A stretch of 64,000 nucleotides of DNA from Gottfriedia luciferensis (lineage in GTDB: Bacteria > Bacillota > Bacilli > Bacillales > Bacillaceae_G). The position numbers were made by a program, and so were the translations under genes. The stretch is taken from assembly GCF_001712755.1 (NCBI RefSeq), contig NZ_MDKC01000023.1, positions 124,001 through 188,000 of the forward strand. Reading direction: 5' to 3'. Shown here piece after piece: positions 26,508-36,008 of the stretch. Position 1 is the stretch's first letter. Each line of letters begins with the position of its first letter. The notes beneath the pieces were generated by a model, which worked only from the letters and a program-made list of their open reading frames with translations, did no database searches and was not told the DNA's origin.

Positions 26508-26807
26508 ATGGATTTGCATGAGCTACATTATGAAATAATTTATTTAGACAAAGAAACAGATGACGAAGTGAAATTCAAACACATGTTTCATATGGATGAT
26601 TTAAGCCATAACTTAGCTCTTAATATCGCTAGTAGTTTAATCGAACGTGACAAGGCACATGTGGTCTATATTAAATTATTGCACTTAGACGAACATGATC
26701 ACGAATTAGTTAGTAATGTTGTCACTGTGAAAAGAATTAAAGAAGGAAAAATAATCGCTTCATATTTGGATAGTAAGTTAAAGAAAGTAGTAGAAATAGA
26801 ATTATAA
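26508..26807 (+). CDS. Conserved-looking hypothetical protein (about 99 aa)
   Basis: A soluble, acidic, His-rich protein without membrane segments (ELHYEIIYLDKETDDEVKFK at the start). ATG 26508 is chosen because GAGAGGG stands 6 nt upstream. No family recognised. It lies between the yqfT-like gene and a terminator, on the strand opposite nfo. Confidence 0.6.
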   Translation: MDLHELHYEIIYLDKETDDEVKFKHMFHMDDLSHNLALNIASSLIERDKAHVVYIKLLHLDEHDHELVSNVVTVKRIKEGKIIASYLDSKLKKVVEIEL

Positions 26808-26818
26808 AATAAATCGAA

Positions 26819-26877
26819 TGGGCTATCTCTTATGTTGGATTAACTGACATATGGGTGCCCTTTTTTTATTACTGGGG
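26819..26877 (+). terminator. Terminator after the 99-aa gene
   Basis: A long imperfect hairpin opening GGGCTATC and closing GGTGCCC, followed by seven T. Confidence 0.6.
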
Positions 26878-27060
26878 GAGTATCTATACAGCGATTTTTA
26901 TTTGTAGCTGATAAAACCGCTCTATTTAAAATATAATTAGCAGTTTTTTATTCAATTTAGTAAGAATAAGAGCAAATTTACTAGTTTTTCATTTAAAATT
27001 ATCTTCTTATATCTGATTTTCATGTCGTAATACCTTAAGGGGTATGGGTAATTTTGGCTT

Positions 27061-27178
27061 TTATTTGCGATTCTTTGGAATTTAATTGCAGTTTTGCTAA
27101 ATTTATTTGCGGTTTTCTAAATTTAATTGCAGTTTTACCAATTTTAATTGCGATTATCAGAATTTATTTGCAGTCTAC
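27061..27178. repeat. Array A: six 20-21 bp units with TTGC core
   Basis: Six units, each T/A-rich then ATTTGC or AATTGC then R-rTT. The TTGC cores start at 27065, 27086, 27107, 27127, 27148 and 27168 (steps of 20-21). It lies 3' of nfo beyond its terminator, with no ORF. Same family as arrays at 49155 and 63001. Confidence 0.85.
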
Positions 27179-27308
27179 ATGCACTATGTCTTAATACGCT
27201 CAAAGACACCGTCTTTTTTTAATTAAGGATTTAATAGCCACTCATTATTTAGAATTCAAATCTGTTAAATTGAGCAACGATGAAGTTCGAACGATTAAAC
27301 TAAGAAAA

Positions 27309-27347
27309 TAAAAAACCAGCCCATTATTTAAAATGAGCTGGTTTCTT
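27309..27347 (-). terminator. Terminator of nfo
   Basis: AAACCAGCTCATTTT / AATGGGCTGGTTT stem (one G-T pair). On the minus strand it is followed by TTTTTATTTT. Confidence 0.85.
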
Positions 27348-27351
27348 TGAA

Positions 27352-28245
27352 TTAAGCTTTCAATAATTCTTGAATTAAGTTTTCATTGAACTCTTGATTG
27401 CGTAACATTTCGATTTCTAATTTATATGGTGGTACCTTGTTGTTTTTATCTTCACCAACATATGGAGTTTCTAAAATTTTAGGGATGTCCATTAGTTGTG
27501 GATGATGAACAATATAGTTTAATGCTTTAAATCCAATCGATCCAAAGCCAATGTTCTCATGTCGGTCTTTTCGACTTCCCATTGGATTTTTACTATCGTT
27601 AATATGAAGTACTTTTATTTTACCGATCCCGATTAATTGATCGAATTGCTGTAAGACACCATCAAAGTCATTAACGATATCATATCCAGCGTCATTAATA
27701 TGGCATGTATCAAAACAAACTGATAATTTATCGTTGTAGTGTACACCTTCCATAATTCTCGCTATTTCTTCGAATGATTTACCACATTCTGATCCTTTTC
27801 CAGCCATTGTTTCAAGCGCAATTTGTACTGGAGTTTCAGCTGTTAATACTTCATTTAAGCCTTGAATAATTCTGTCGATTCCAGCATCTTCACCAGCGCC
27901 TACATGAGCACCTGGATGTAATACGATTTGTTTTGCTCCTAATGCTGCGGTACGGTCTATTTCTTTTTGTAAAAATTCAACACCTAATTCATAAGTAGCT
28001 GGATTTGTAGTATTTCCAATATTGATAATATATGGTGCATGGACTACTATATCAGCAATTCCATTTTCAGCCATATGTTTTAAACCTGCTTCAATATTTA
28101 AATCTTCAATTGCTTTACGACGTGTATTTTGAGGCGCACCTGTATACACCATAAATGTATTAGCACCATAGCTTGCAGCTTCTTCACTAGCGGCTAAAAA
28201 CATCTTCTTACCGCTCATTGAAACATGAGATCCTATTCGTAACAT
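27352..28245 (-). CDS. nfo: Endonuclease IV (AP endonuclease)
   Basis: A 297-residue Nfo of the xylose-isomerase-like TIM-barrel family, which cuts the DNA backbone 5' to abasic sites in base-excision repair. Metal-site motifs are clear: [50 protein letters not shown] and [20 protein letters not shown], which supply the His/Glu/Asp ligands of three zinc ions. Same gene order as B. subtilis yqfS next to cshB. Confidence 0.96.
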   Translation of the reverse strand: MLRIGSHVSMSGKKMFLAASEEAASYGANTFMVYTGAPQNTRRKAIEDLNIEAGLKHMAENGIADIVVHAPYIINIGNTTNPATYELGVEFLQKEIDRTAALGAKQIVLHPGAHVGAGEDAGIDRIIQGLNEVLTAETPVQIALETMAGKGSECGKSFEEIARIMEGVHYNDKLSVCFDTCHINDAGYDIVNDFDGVLQQFDQLIGIGKIKVLHINDSKNPMGSRKDRHENIGFGSIGFKALNYIVHHPQLMDIPKILETPYVGEDKNNKVPPYKLEIEMLRNQEFNENLIQELLKA

Positions 28246-28329
28246 TCTTTCAGCTCCTACCTTAATTAATCATACTTACCATTTTAACATGAAAATCAAT
28301 CATGGTTAAATGGTTCGCCTGCTTATAAA

Positions 28330-28362
28330 ATAAAAAGAAAGGAATATTCTTCCTTTCTTTTT
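28330..28362. terminator. Terminator of cshB
   Basis: AAAGAAAGGAA / TTCCTTTCTTT, an 11-bp stem with A and T flanks on both sides. Confidence 0.8.
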
Positions 28363-28372
28363 TGCAAGCTAT

Positions 28373-29680
28373 CTATCTACTCGTTTTTCTTTTCACTTTA
28401 TTTTTAAATGATTCTCTTTGTTCATTCAGTTTACGTTTATAGCCAGGTTTAACTTTAGATGGCTTTTTAATCGCCTTACCAGCAACTGCATCAAGATTTC
28501 GATCAGTTCTTTTACGTAGCTTACGTTTTGAGCGAGGTCCTAAATCAACCCATTCACCTTTTTTTAGTTCACGATGCTCAAATGTAATTCCACGATCTTG
28601 AAGTTTGTCTAATGCTTGTTCGTCTTCTTGATCATAAATTGTAATAGCAGTTCCAGAGAAGTTTGCACGCCCTGTACGACCTACACGGTGGACATAAAAA
28701 TCTAAATCTGCTGGTAGTTCAATATTTATTACATGACTTACCCCTTCAATATCGATTCCACGGGAAGCTAAGTCAGTGGCAACAATATATTGGAACTCTA
28801 AATCTTGAATTTGCTTCATCATTTTTTTACGTTCACGAGGACTTAAATCTCCGTGAATTTGACCAACTTTTAAGCCATATGATGATAATTGAGTAGCAAC
28901 TTCTTCAGCTTTTTTCTTCGTATTTGTAAAGACAATTGCTAAATATGGCTGAAAACTTAATAAAATATCTTTAGCCATTTTAACTTTGTCTTTATGGCGA
29001 CTTGGAACAATAATATGTTCAATTTTCTGAGCTGAAAGTTGTTGCGGATTAATATGAATATGTTCAGGATTTTCCATATACTTTTTCAAAAACGGTTTAA
29101 GCTTTTCAGGAATTGTCGCTGAAAAAACAAGCATTTGAAGTTTCTTTGGCATTTTTGATGCAACTTGGTCCACATCATGGATAAATCCCATATCTAACAT
29201 TAAATCCGCTTCATCCACTACTAAATACTTCGTAGTATGAACTAATAATACATTATCATTTACTAAATCTTTAATACGTCCAGTAGTCCCAATTACGATA
29301 TGTGGCTGTTTTTTTAGTTTTTCAACAGTACGTTTGTAGTCGGTTCCTCCAACGAAGTTTTTTGCAGTTAATTGCTCATCTTCTGGACAACATTCAATGA
29401 TCGCTTGAACATCATTATAAATTTGAGTCGCTAATTCTCGAGTTGGAGCAGTTATTACTAATTGCACTTGATCTAAAGATGGATCTAATGTATTAATTGT
29501 CGGAATTAGATATGCATGAGTCTTTCCTGACCCTGTTTGCGATTGACCGATTACACTACGTCCAGTTTTAACTTGAGGAATGATCTTTTGTTGAATTTCT
29601 GTTGGTTCTGTAAAGTGTTTCTTCTCTATCGCTTCCAAAATAAATGGTTTTAATTGAAAATTTTTAAATGAAATTGCCAT
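28373..29680 (-). CDS. cshB: DEAD-box RNA helicase CshB
   Basis: About 435 residues. Helicase core motifs in order: Q motif (FTEPTEIQQ), motif I GQSQTGSGKT, PTRELA, VDEADLML (DEAD), SAT in VFSATIP, the ARGxxR-like DLASRGIDIEG and the HRVGRTGR motif VI. A basic C-terminal tail (SKRKLRKRTDRN and on) likely aids RNA binding. ATG 29680 has AAGGTGAG at the right distance. CshB acts in cold-shock mRNA and ribosome metabolism. Confidence 0.95.
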   Translation of the reverse strand: MAISFKNFQLKPFILEAIEKKHFTEPTEIQQKIIPQVKTGRSVIGQSQTGSGKTHAYLIPTINTLDPSLDQVQLVITAPTRELATQIYNDVQAIIECCPEDEQLTAKNFVGGTDYKRTVEKLKKQPHIVIGTTGRIKDLVNDNVLLVHTTKYLVVDEADLMLDMGFIHDVDQVASKMPKKLQMLVFSATIPEKLKPFLKKYMENPEHIHINPQQLSAQKIEHIIVPSRHKDKVKMAKDILLSFQPYLAIVFTNTKKKAEEVATQLSSYGLKVGQIHGDLSPRERKKMMKQIQDLEFQYIVATDLASRGIDIEGVSHVINIELPADLDFYVHRVGRTGRANFSGTAITIYDQEDEQALDKLQDRGITFEHRELKKGEWVDLGPRSKRKLRKRTDRNLDAVAGKAIKKPSKVKPGYKRKLNEQRESFKNKVKRKTSR

Positions 29681-29905
29681 ATAACTCACCTTCTTAATTT
29701 AAACTTTCTATGTAATGAGGAATCTATTTCCTCGTACAAAATAGCTACAATTATCTATTATACAATAGATTTGCCCAATAAAGCTAATTCTAATTTTTCT
29801 TTCTTCTTTAGTAGCATTTTTATTTTTATTCTGTCCTATACTAACCATTTCAAATTATGTGCATAGCCTAAGTAATAAAGAGTATTTTCGAAAGGAGGTA
29901 TTAGA

Positions 29906-30694
29906 TTGGGATTACTTGATAAATTTAAGAAAAAAAATAAACAGCCTTTTCCAATGAACGGTCCAAATTTTTATAATAGTTATCAACAGCCTTATCAAAA
30001 TTTACAAAATCCATACAGTGCAGGACCAAATTTTGATCAGCGATATCCATATCCCCAATCACCGCAACAACCATATATGCAACATCAACAACAGTTTTAT
30101 CCACCTGTCCAACAAATTGTTGGGCAACAAGGTCATTATCAGCAACCAATTTCATATCAACCGCAGTTAAACGCGCATCAACAATATATAAGCCAAAATA
30201 AAATTTTACAACCTGTTCCGTTTCAAAACCAGCCAGTAATGCAGCCACAAGGCGGTAGTAATTATCAGCAACAAGGATCACAGAATCAATACCCAATGAC
30301 TGGGCAACCACCCGAAAAAGAAGATGATGGCAGTCCAGGCTTTTTCTCGCGATTAATGGGAGGAGACACTTCTATTACAGGTGTCATCGGTGGTATGCAA
30401 AAAGCTGTTCAAGCAGCTCAACAAGTCACGCCAATGATTCAACAATACGCTCCTGCTATTAAAAATTTCCCTTCAATCTACAAAATATTTAAAGCAGTAA
30501 ATACCGACGACCCGGTTGATACAAAAAAAAGTAAAAAAAATGATTCAAATGGAATAATAGATGTTGTGCAAACAGAAGAAACAAAACCAAAAAAACGAAA
30601 AAAAGCTCCAATTAAGTCAGAAGTAGTAGAACCATCTAATATTATTGAAGAAACTACATCAAACATAAATCCAAAACCAAAATTGTTTATGTAA
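29906..30694 (+). CDS. yqfQ: YqfQ/VrrA-like Gln/Pro/Tyr-rich protein
   Basis: A 262-residue low-complexity protein. A basic start is followed by a region rich in Gln, Pro and Tyr (about residues 12-135) with short recurring YQQP/QQPY words, then a globular segment (PGFFSRLMGGDTSITGVIGG, APAIKNFPSIYKIFKAV) and a Lys-rich tail. The layout matches VrrA/YqfQ, whose gene lies between cshB and ispH in Bacillus and whose repeats vary in number in B. anthracis. TTG start behind AAAGGAGG. Function unknown. Confidence 0.78.
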   Translation: MGLLDKFKKKNKQPFPMNGPNFYNSYQQPYQNLQNPYSAGPNFDQRYPYPQSPQQPYMQHQQQFYPPVQQIVGQQGHYQQPISYQPQLNAHQQYISQNKILQPVPFQNQPVMQPQGGSNYQQQGSQNQYPMTGQPPEKEDDGSPGFFSRLMGGDTSITGVIGGMQKAVQAAQQVTPMIQQYAPAIKNFPSIYKIFKAVNTDDPVDTKKSKKNDSNGIIDVVQTEETKPKKRKKAPIKSEVVEPSNIIEETTSNINPKPKLFM

Positions 30695-30775
30695 ATTTTC
30701 TTTTTCTTTGTATAGTAGTATCTCCCTCCTTTATAATAAAAAATGAAAACAATATTATAAAGGAGGGGCTACTCC

Positions 30776-31720
30776 ATGAAAGTTATTAAAGTTACCCCAC
30801 GAGGCTATTGCTACGGAGTTGTAGATGCAATGGTCATTGCTAGAAATGCAGCTAAAGATCCATCACTACCAAGGCCAATTTACATACTTGGTATGATTGT
30901 TCATAATAAACATGTTACAGACGCATTTGAAGAAGAAGGCATCATTACTTTAGATGGTCCAAGCAGATTAGATATCTTAGATAAAATTGAAAAAGGGACT
31001 GTTATTTTTACGGCTCACGGAGTTTCTCCAGAAGTAAAATCAAAAGCAATTAAAAAAGGGCTAACGACGATCGATGCGACTTGTCCAGATGTAACGAAAA
31101 CACATGATCTAATTAAAGAACGAATGGCTGAAGGCTATCACTTTATTTATATTGGGAAAAAAGGACATCCGGAACCAGAGGGCGCAGTTGGAATCGCACC
31201 TTCTATTGTTCACTTAATTCAAAATAAATCTGATATCGATGCTTTAGAAATCCCAACTGATAAAATTATCATTACAAACCAAACAACTATGAGCCAATGG
31301 GACGTAGTAGATTTAATTCAATACGCAATTAAAAAGTATCCGACTGCTCATGTTCATAAAGAAATTTGTATGGCAACTCAAGTTCGTCAAGAAGCAATTG
31401 CTGATCAAGCAGCCCAAGCAGATCTAACAATTGTTGTAGGTGACCCAATGAGTAATAACTCAAATAGACTTGCACAAGTTTCGCATGAAATTGCAGGAAC
31501 AAAGGCATTTCGTATTTCAGATATTACTGAACTTCAGTTAAAATGGTTAGAGGGCGTTGAGACTGTAGCAGTTACGTCTGGGGCTTCTACTCCAACACCG
31601 ATCACTCGTGAAGTTATCGCATTTTTAGAGAAATATGATCCAAACGATGAAAGCACTTGGAATACAAAATCAGGAGTAGAATTAAGTAAAATATTACCTA
31701 AAGTTAGAATTAAAGACTAA
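30776..31720 (+). CDS. ispH: 4-hydroxy-3-methylbut-2-enyl diphosphate reductase
   Basis: A 314-residue LytB/IspH, the final MEP-pathway enzyme, which makes IPP and DMAPP from HMBPP. The three [4Fe-4S] cysteines sit in [10 protein letters not shown] (Cys12), DATCPDVTK and [16 protein letters not shown] and FTAHGVSP carry substrate-binding His residues. AAAGGAGGGG precedes the ATG. It shares the pathway with ispG at 1386. Convergent with the nif3-like gene. Confidence 0.96.
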   Translation: MKVIKVTPRGYCYGVVDAMVIARNAAKDPSLPRPIYILGMIVHNKHVTDAFEEEGIITLDGPSRLDILDKIEKGTVIFTAHGVSPEVKSKAIKKGLTTIDATCPDVTKTHDLIKERMAEGYHFIYIGKKGHPEPEGAVGIAPSIVHLIQNKSDIDALEIPTDKIIITNQTTMSQWDVVDLIQYAIKKYPTAHVHKEICMATQVRQEAIADQAAQADLTIVVGDPMSNNSNRLAQVSHEIAGTKAFRISDITELQLKWLEGVETVAVTSGASTPTPITREVIAFLEKYDPNDESTWNTKSGVELSKILPKVRIKD

Positions 31721-31763
31721 AAAATAGGACTTCTGGATTTTTAACCCGGAAGTCCTATTTTTT
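31720..31763. terminator. Bidirectional terminator between ispH and the nif3-like gene
   Basis: AAAAAATAGGACTTC / GAAGTCCTATTTTTT, a long near-perfect stem between convergent genes. Confidence 0.92.
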
Positions 31764-31779
31764 AATTCGCAAAAAACGT

Positions 31780-32898
31780 TTAAATAAAAGTAAATGGATC
31801 AGTATGGATCGTTGAAGCGATAATTTCGCAAGCCAGGTTTTTTTCTTTTAATTTATGATCTAAAAGACGTTTAACACCTGATTTCATTACTTTTTCGATA
31901 TTATGACCTGCATCAACTATATTTAAATTTAGCATTTTCCAATCCTGTGCTACGTGGTAATAGATATCACCACTTAAATAAACATCTGCGCCATTTCTTT
32001 TTGCATGATAGGCAAACTTATTTCCGTCTCCACCTACAATTGCAACCTTTTTTACTCGATCGCTTAAGTTCCCAACCACTCTTACACCTTGTAAATCTAA
32101 TTTTTCTTTCACATAATGCGCAAATTCTTCTAATGAAATTTCTTCTTTAAGGCTTCCAATTCTCCCAATCCCGAATGTTTTGCCTTCATTTTCTAATGTG
32201 TATGTATCATATGCTACTTCTTCATAAGGATGAGCCTTTTGCATCACTTTAAGAACTTGTTTTAATTTTAATTGTGGAACAACTGTTTCGAGCTTTACCT
32301 CATCAACTTCTTCTAATTGACCCTGTTGCCCGATAAATGGTGTTGTTCCCTCTAACGGCATAAATGTCCCTGTTCCATTCGAACTAAAGGTACAATGGCT
32401 GTATTGACCAATATGACCCGCTCCAGCATCACAAATTGCATTTAAAACAATTTCAGCATGTGTTTTCGGTACATATACAACTAACTTTATTAATTTTTCT
32501 ACATATGTAGGAGCGAGAACATTCGTATTTTCTAATTGTAAAGCTTCAGCTAAAAAATCACTCACACCGTTTTCTGCAATATCAACATTTGTATGTGCTG
32601 CAAAAACAGCTATATCATGTTTAATACAAAGCTCCACAATTTTACCCGGTTCACTGTCTGTATCAATCTTTTTTAAAGGACGATAAATAATAGGGTGGTG
32701 AGCAATAATTAGGTTTGCACCAACTGAAATTGCCTCTTCTACCACCTCTTTTGTGACATCTAATGCAATTAATACCTTTGTCACTTGTTTTGATAATGTA
32801 CCTATTTGAAGGCCATTTGGATCACCTTCCTCAGCTAAATGCTTAGGGAATAGTTCTTCGAATTGCTGTACTACTTGAAAACCATTTATCGATTTCAT
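31780..32898 (-). CDS. yqfO: Nif3-like dinuclear metal centre protein (YqfO)
   Basis: A Nif3/YqfO protein of 372 residues with the metal-binding motifs IAHHPIIYRPLK and FAAHTNVD near the N-terminus and VAIVGGDGNKFAYHAKRNGA plus DAGHNIE near the C-terminus. The roughly 130-residue PII-like insert in the middle is typical of Gram-positive members. Annotated elsewhere as GTP cyclohydrolase 1 type 2 homologue; actual function uncertain. The start at 32898 overlaps the trmK stop (ATGA), and GAGGTG fits. Confidence 0.9.
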   Translation of the reverse strand: MKSINGFQVVQQFEELFPKHLAEEGDPNGLQIGTLSKQVTKVLIALDVTKEVVEEAISVGANLIIAHHPIIYRPLKKIDTDSEPGKIVELCIKHDIAVFAAHTNVDIAENGVSDFLAEALQLENTNVLAPTYVEKLIKLVVYVPKTHAEIVLNAICDAGAGHIGQYSHCTFSSNGTGTFMPLEGTTPFIGQQGQLEEVDEVKLETVVPQLKLKQVLKVMQKAHPYEEVAYDTYTLENEGKTFGIGRIGSLKEEISLEEFAHYVKEKLDLQGVRVVGNLSDRVKKVAIVGGDGNKFAYHAKRNGADVYLSGDIYYHVAQDWKMLNLNIVDAGHNIEKVMKSGVKRLLDHKLKEKNLACEIIASTIHTDPFTFI

Positions 32899-33602
32899 GA
32901 AAGCACCTCTTTTATCCACTCAAGTTTCTGATCAACTTCTTTCATTTTCTGAACCGATTCCTCTGTTTGTTTTGCTGACTCAAGTTGAGTTAAGATTCTT
33001 TCAAAATTATTTTTTTCATGCTCCCATTTCTTCTTAAATGCATCATTTTTGTTTTTTAATAAGTAAGGACCTATAAATAGCTCCATCTCTTTCTTTTCAC
33101 TGTATGCACTATTCGGATTTGATTTAGAAGCTACTAGTATTTCATAGATTTTTCCATCCTCTTCTAATATATCTTCTTCCACAAGAGAATATCCTTCATA
33201 ATCAAGCCAATTTCTAATATGATGTGCACCAATATTTGGTTGCAATACTAACGTTTCAACACCTTGAAGTTTTTCTTTGCCTTTTTCTAATATGCTAGAA
33301 ATTAAAGAACCACCCATTCCAGCTATTGTTATGACATCCACTTCGTTTGGCACTAAAACCTCTAGCCCGTCTCCCATTCTCGCTTCTACGATTCCTTCTA
33401 AACCACTTTGACGGATCGTAGAACGTGCTGAATTATATGGACCCTCTGTAATTTCCCCTACAATTGCTGAGGTACATCTTTTATTTAAAACTGCATAACA
33501 AGGTAAATAAGCATGATCTGACCCAATATCAGCTAATTTCGTGCCCTCTGGTATGTAATCAAATACTCTTTTTAAACGCTTTGATAAATTTACTTCATTC
33601 AT
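32895..33602 (-). CDS. trmK: tRNA (adenine(22)-N(1))-methyltransferase
   Basis: A 235-residue SAM-dependent methyltransferase: LADIGSDHAYLPCYAV is motif I, TIAGMGGSLI motif IV, and LVLQPNIGAHHIRNWL follows. A helical C-terminal domain (EKEQ-rich) is the tRNA-contacting coiled part. TrmK makes m1A22 in tRNA. It overlaps the yqfO-like gene by 4 nt, as in other Bacillaceae. Confidence 0.93.
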   Translation of the reverse strand: MNEVNLSKRLKRVFDYIPEGTKLADIGSDHAYLPCYAVLNKRCTSAIVGEITEGPYNSARSTIRQSGLEGIVEARMGDGLEVLVPNEVDVITIAGMGGSLISSILEKGKEKLQGVETLVLQPNIGAHHIRNWLDYEGYSLVEEDILEEDGKIYEILVASKSNPNSAYSEKKEMELFIGPYLLKNKNDAFKKKWEHEKNNFERILTQLESAKQTEESVQKMKEVDQKLEWIKEVLS

Positions 33603-33666
33603 AACAAAATCACCATTTCAATTTATTTTTCATAACATCATTTTACACTATAGTAGTCAAGAAACC

Positions 33667-33700
33667 AAAATGACCTCTTCTTAACGAAGAGGTCATTTTA
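33667..33700 (-). terminator. Terminator of cccA
   Basis: AAAATGACCTCTTC / GAAGAGGTCATTTT stem, 14 bp, just past the cccA stop. Confidence 0.88.
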
Positions 33701-33709
33701 TATGCTTGC

Positions 33710-34066
33710 TTATTTTTTCTCAGATAACCATTTAGCAACAGCATCCAATTGTGGTCCTTGAAGTAAACCAGCTGGCATTCCGCCTTCTTTACCGTTTTTA
33801 AGAATGTCTTTGATTTGATCTTCTGAGTATCTTGAACCTACTTTAGTTAAGTTTGGTCCTACTACCCCTTGTAATTGATCACCATGACAGCTAACACATG
33901 TTTGAGCATATATTTCATCTGGCTTAGTTGATGCTGTTTGCGCCGGTTTTTTATCACCGTTAGCAATCTCATCAGCCTGTTTTGCTCCTTTTAATGAAAT
34001 AATTAGCATGACTGCGATTCCTAGTGCTGCAATTAGAGCAAAAGGAATTAATGGATTTCGTTTCAT
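33710..34066 (-). CDS. cccA: Cytochrome c-550
   Basis: A 118-residue membrane-anchored small c-type cytochrome. An N-terminal membrane anchor (residues 7-24) is followed by a flexible linker, then the haem motif CVSCH (Cys57, Cys60, His61) and the distal Met97 in EGGMPAG. The start at 34066 is chosen because AAGGGGGATCATA precedes that ATG; the longer frame to 34144 is AT-rich noise. It faces the outside of the membrane and moves electrons in the respiratory chain. Located next to sigA as in B. subtilis. Confidence 0.92.
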   Translation of the reverse strand: MKRNPLIPFALIAALGIAVMLIISLKGAKQADEIANGDKKPAQTASTKPDEIYAQTCVSCHGDQLQGVVGPNLTKVGSRYSEDQIKDILKNGKEGGMPAGLLQGPQLDAVAKWLSEKK

Positions 34067-34819
34067 TATGATCCCCCTTATGTAACCCCTTAAAAAAATA
34101 AAATTAATTACTATAACATTATTATTGTATACGATTAAAAACAATAAAAAAAGTATTATATTGGATAAATTTAAAAATTGTTAAACGATTTCAAAATTAT
34201 ATAAACCTTCCTACTATAAAGAATTAAATTCTGTATAGCATATTTGCAAATTATATTTGTATAAACTCACCTCTTGATAAATGAAATAAGTAAGTTTTTT
34301 TAAGAAACCATTTAAAACCATCGTCACCCATTAAACTTTTACTTTGATCTTAATTATTTACACAATAATGCTTAAGCAAAAAATTTAACTTATTCTATTA
34401 AAAACGCTAATAAATAATTGCTATTACGATATAGGTAATATGTCTTCAAACCATTTATTTTATATTTAGTAGTATTGAACTAATTATAAAAATTATTAAA
34501 AAAGTAAAGAAAATGAGTATTTGCAAATTTAAAGACAATTCTGTAAAATAAAGTAAATAGGTATCCAATTGTTTAAAATGATGGAATTCGAACTAGCGTC
34601 TCCATAATAATTTATAATAACCATTTTTACTTAAATTATCCTTTGATTCATCTTTAGAAAAAATTATTAAAAGATCACCCGTTTTCGCAATACTTAGTAT
34701 GTAGCATAGCACTACATTTATCTATTTAGTACGGACATTCGATATATTTTGACAAAATTTTAATCATGACATATTTACTAATTAAAACGTTTTCATTTTT
34801 AATTTTTTAAATGAAAATA
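34067..34819. other. Long AT-rich gap between cccA and sigA
   Basis: About 750 bp without a credible gene, repeat or RNA motif. It must hold the cccA promoter. Nothing else could be supported. Confidence 0.5.
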
Positions 34820-34856
34820 AAAAAGTTTACCCAATAAAGGATAAACTTTTTTAAAA
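34820..34856 (-). terminator. Terminator of the dnaG-sigA operon
   Basis: AAAAAGTTTA / TAAACTTTTTT stem immediately after the sigA stop on the minus strand. Confidence 0.82.
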
Positions 34857-34860
34857 CATC

Positions 34861-35979
34861 CTATTCTAAGAAATCTTTCAGACGTTTGCTGCGGCTTGGA
34901 TGACGTAATTTACGAAGAGCTTTTGCTTCAATTTGGCGAATACGCTCACGTGTAACTCCAAATACTTTACCAACTTCTTCTAAAGTACGAGTGCGTCCAT
35001 CATCTAAACCAAAACGCAGGCGTAAAACATTTTCTTCACGATCTGTTAATGTATCAAGAACATCTTCTAATTGCTCTTTTAGCATTTCATAAGCTGCATG
35101 CTCAGCTGGTGAAGTTGCTTCAGAATCTTCAATGAAATCACCTAAGTGTGAATCATCTTCTTCACCAATTGGTGTTTCTAATGAAACTGGTTCTTGAGCA
35201 ATTTTAAGGATTTCTCTAACTTTTTCTGGTGGTAAATCCATTTCTTCTCCAATTTCTTCAGGAGATGGCTCGCGACCTAAATCTTGAAGCAATTGACGTT
35301 GAACACGAATTAATTTGTTAATTGTTTCCACCATATGAACTGGAATACGGATCGTTCTTGCTTGGTCAGCAATTGCACGAGTAATCGCTTGACGAATCCA
35401 CCAAGTAGCATATGTACTAAATTTATAACCTTTACGATAGTCAAACTTTTCAACGGCTTTAATTAATCCCATATTACCTTCTTGAATAAGGTCTAGGAAC
35501 AGCATACCGCGTCCTACATAACGTTTTGCAATACTTACTACTAATCGTAAGTTCGCTTCCGCTAGGCGTCGTTTCGCTTCTTCATCGCCTTCTTCAATAC
35601 GTTTCGCTAAATTGATTTCATCTTGTCCAGAAAGTAAATCAACTCGGCCAATTTCTTTAAGGTACATACGTACTGGGTCATTAATTTTTACTCCAGGAGG
35701 AACACTTAAATCATTTAAGTCAAATTCTTCTTCCTTCTCTAATTGAGTTCCTCTAGGTTCATCATCAGCGTCACCAACAATATCAATACCTTGTTCACCT
35801 AGTTGCTCATAAAATTCTTCAAGTTGATCTGAATCAATTTCAAATCCATTTAAACGATCTGCAATTTCTTCATATGTAATTACACCACGTTTTTTACCAT
35901 TTTCAATTAATAATGCTTTTACTTGATCAAGTGTTACTTCTGTTTCCGTATCTTTAGAACGAGCCGATTTATCAGCCAT
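34861..35979 (-). CDS. sigA: RNA polymerase primary sigma factor SigA
   Basis: A 372-residue housekeeping sigma-70. Region 1.1 (acidic N-terminal part), region 1.2 ([16 protein letters not shown]), region 2 with [16 protein letters not shown] and [19 protein letters not shown] (-10 recognition), region 3 ([13 protein letters not shown]) and region 4 with [20 protein letters not shown] (-35 recognition). ATG 35979 has GGAGGGG at 6 nt, giving nearly the B. subtilis length. It overlaps dnaG closely, the classical macromolecular-synthesis operon order. Confidence 0.98.
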   Translation of the reverse strand: MADKSARSKDTETEVTLDQVKALLIENGKKRGVITYEEIADRLNGFEIDSDQLEEFYEQLGEQGIDIVGDADDEPRGTQLEKEEEFDLNDLSVPPGVKINDPVRMYLKEIGRVDLLSGQDEINLAKRIEEGDEEAKRRLAEANLRLVVSIAKRYVGRGMLFLDLIQEGNMGLIKAVEKFDYRKGYKFSTYATWWIRQAITRAIADQARTIRIPVHMVETINKLIRVQRQLLQDLGREPSPEEIGEEMDLPPEKVREILKIAQEPVSLETPIGEEDDSHLGDFIEDSEATSPAEHAAYEMLKEQLEDVLDTLTDREENVLRLRFGLDDGRTRTLEEVGKVFGVTRERIRQIEAKALRKLRHPSRSKRLKDFLE

Positions 35980-36008
35980 CTGTTCCCCTCCTTCGAAAAG
36001 TTCGCGAA

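Noticed and set aside
29925..30311. 128-codon open frame on the minus strand
   Set aside because: It is antisense to the yqfQ-like gene, arises from its CAA-rich codons and has no ribosome site.
33710..34144. Start of cccA at 34144
   Set aside because: The ATG at 34066 has AAGGGGGATC upstream and starts the membrane anchor as in known cytochrome c-550.
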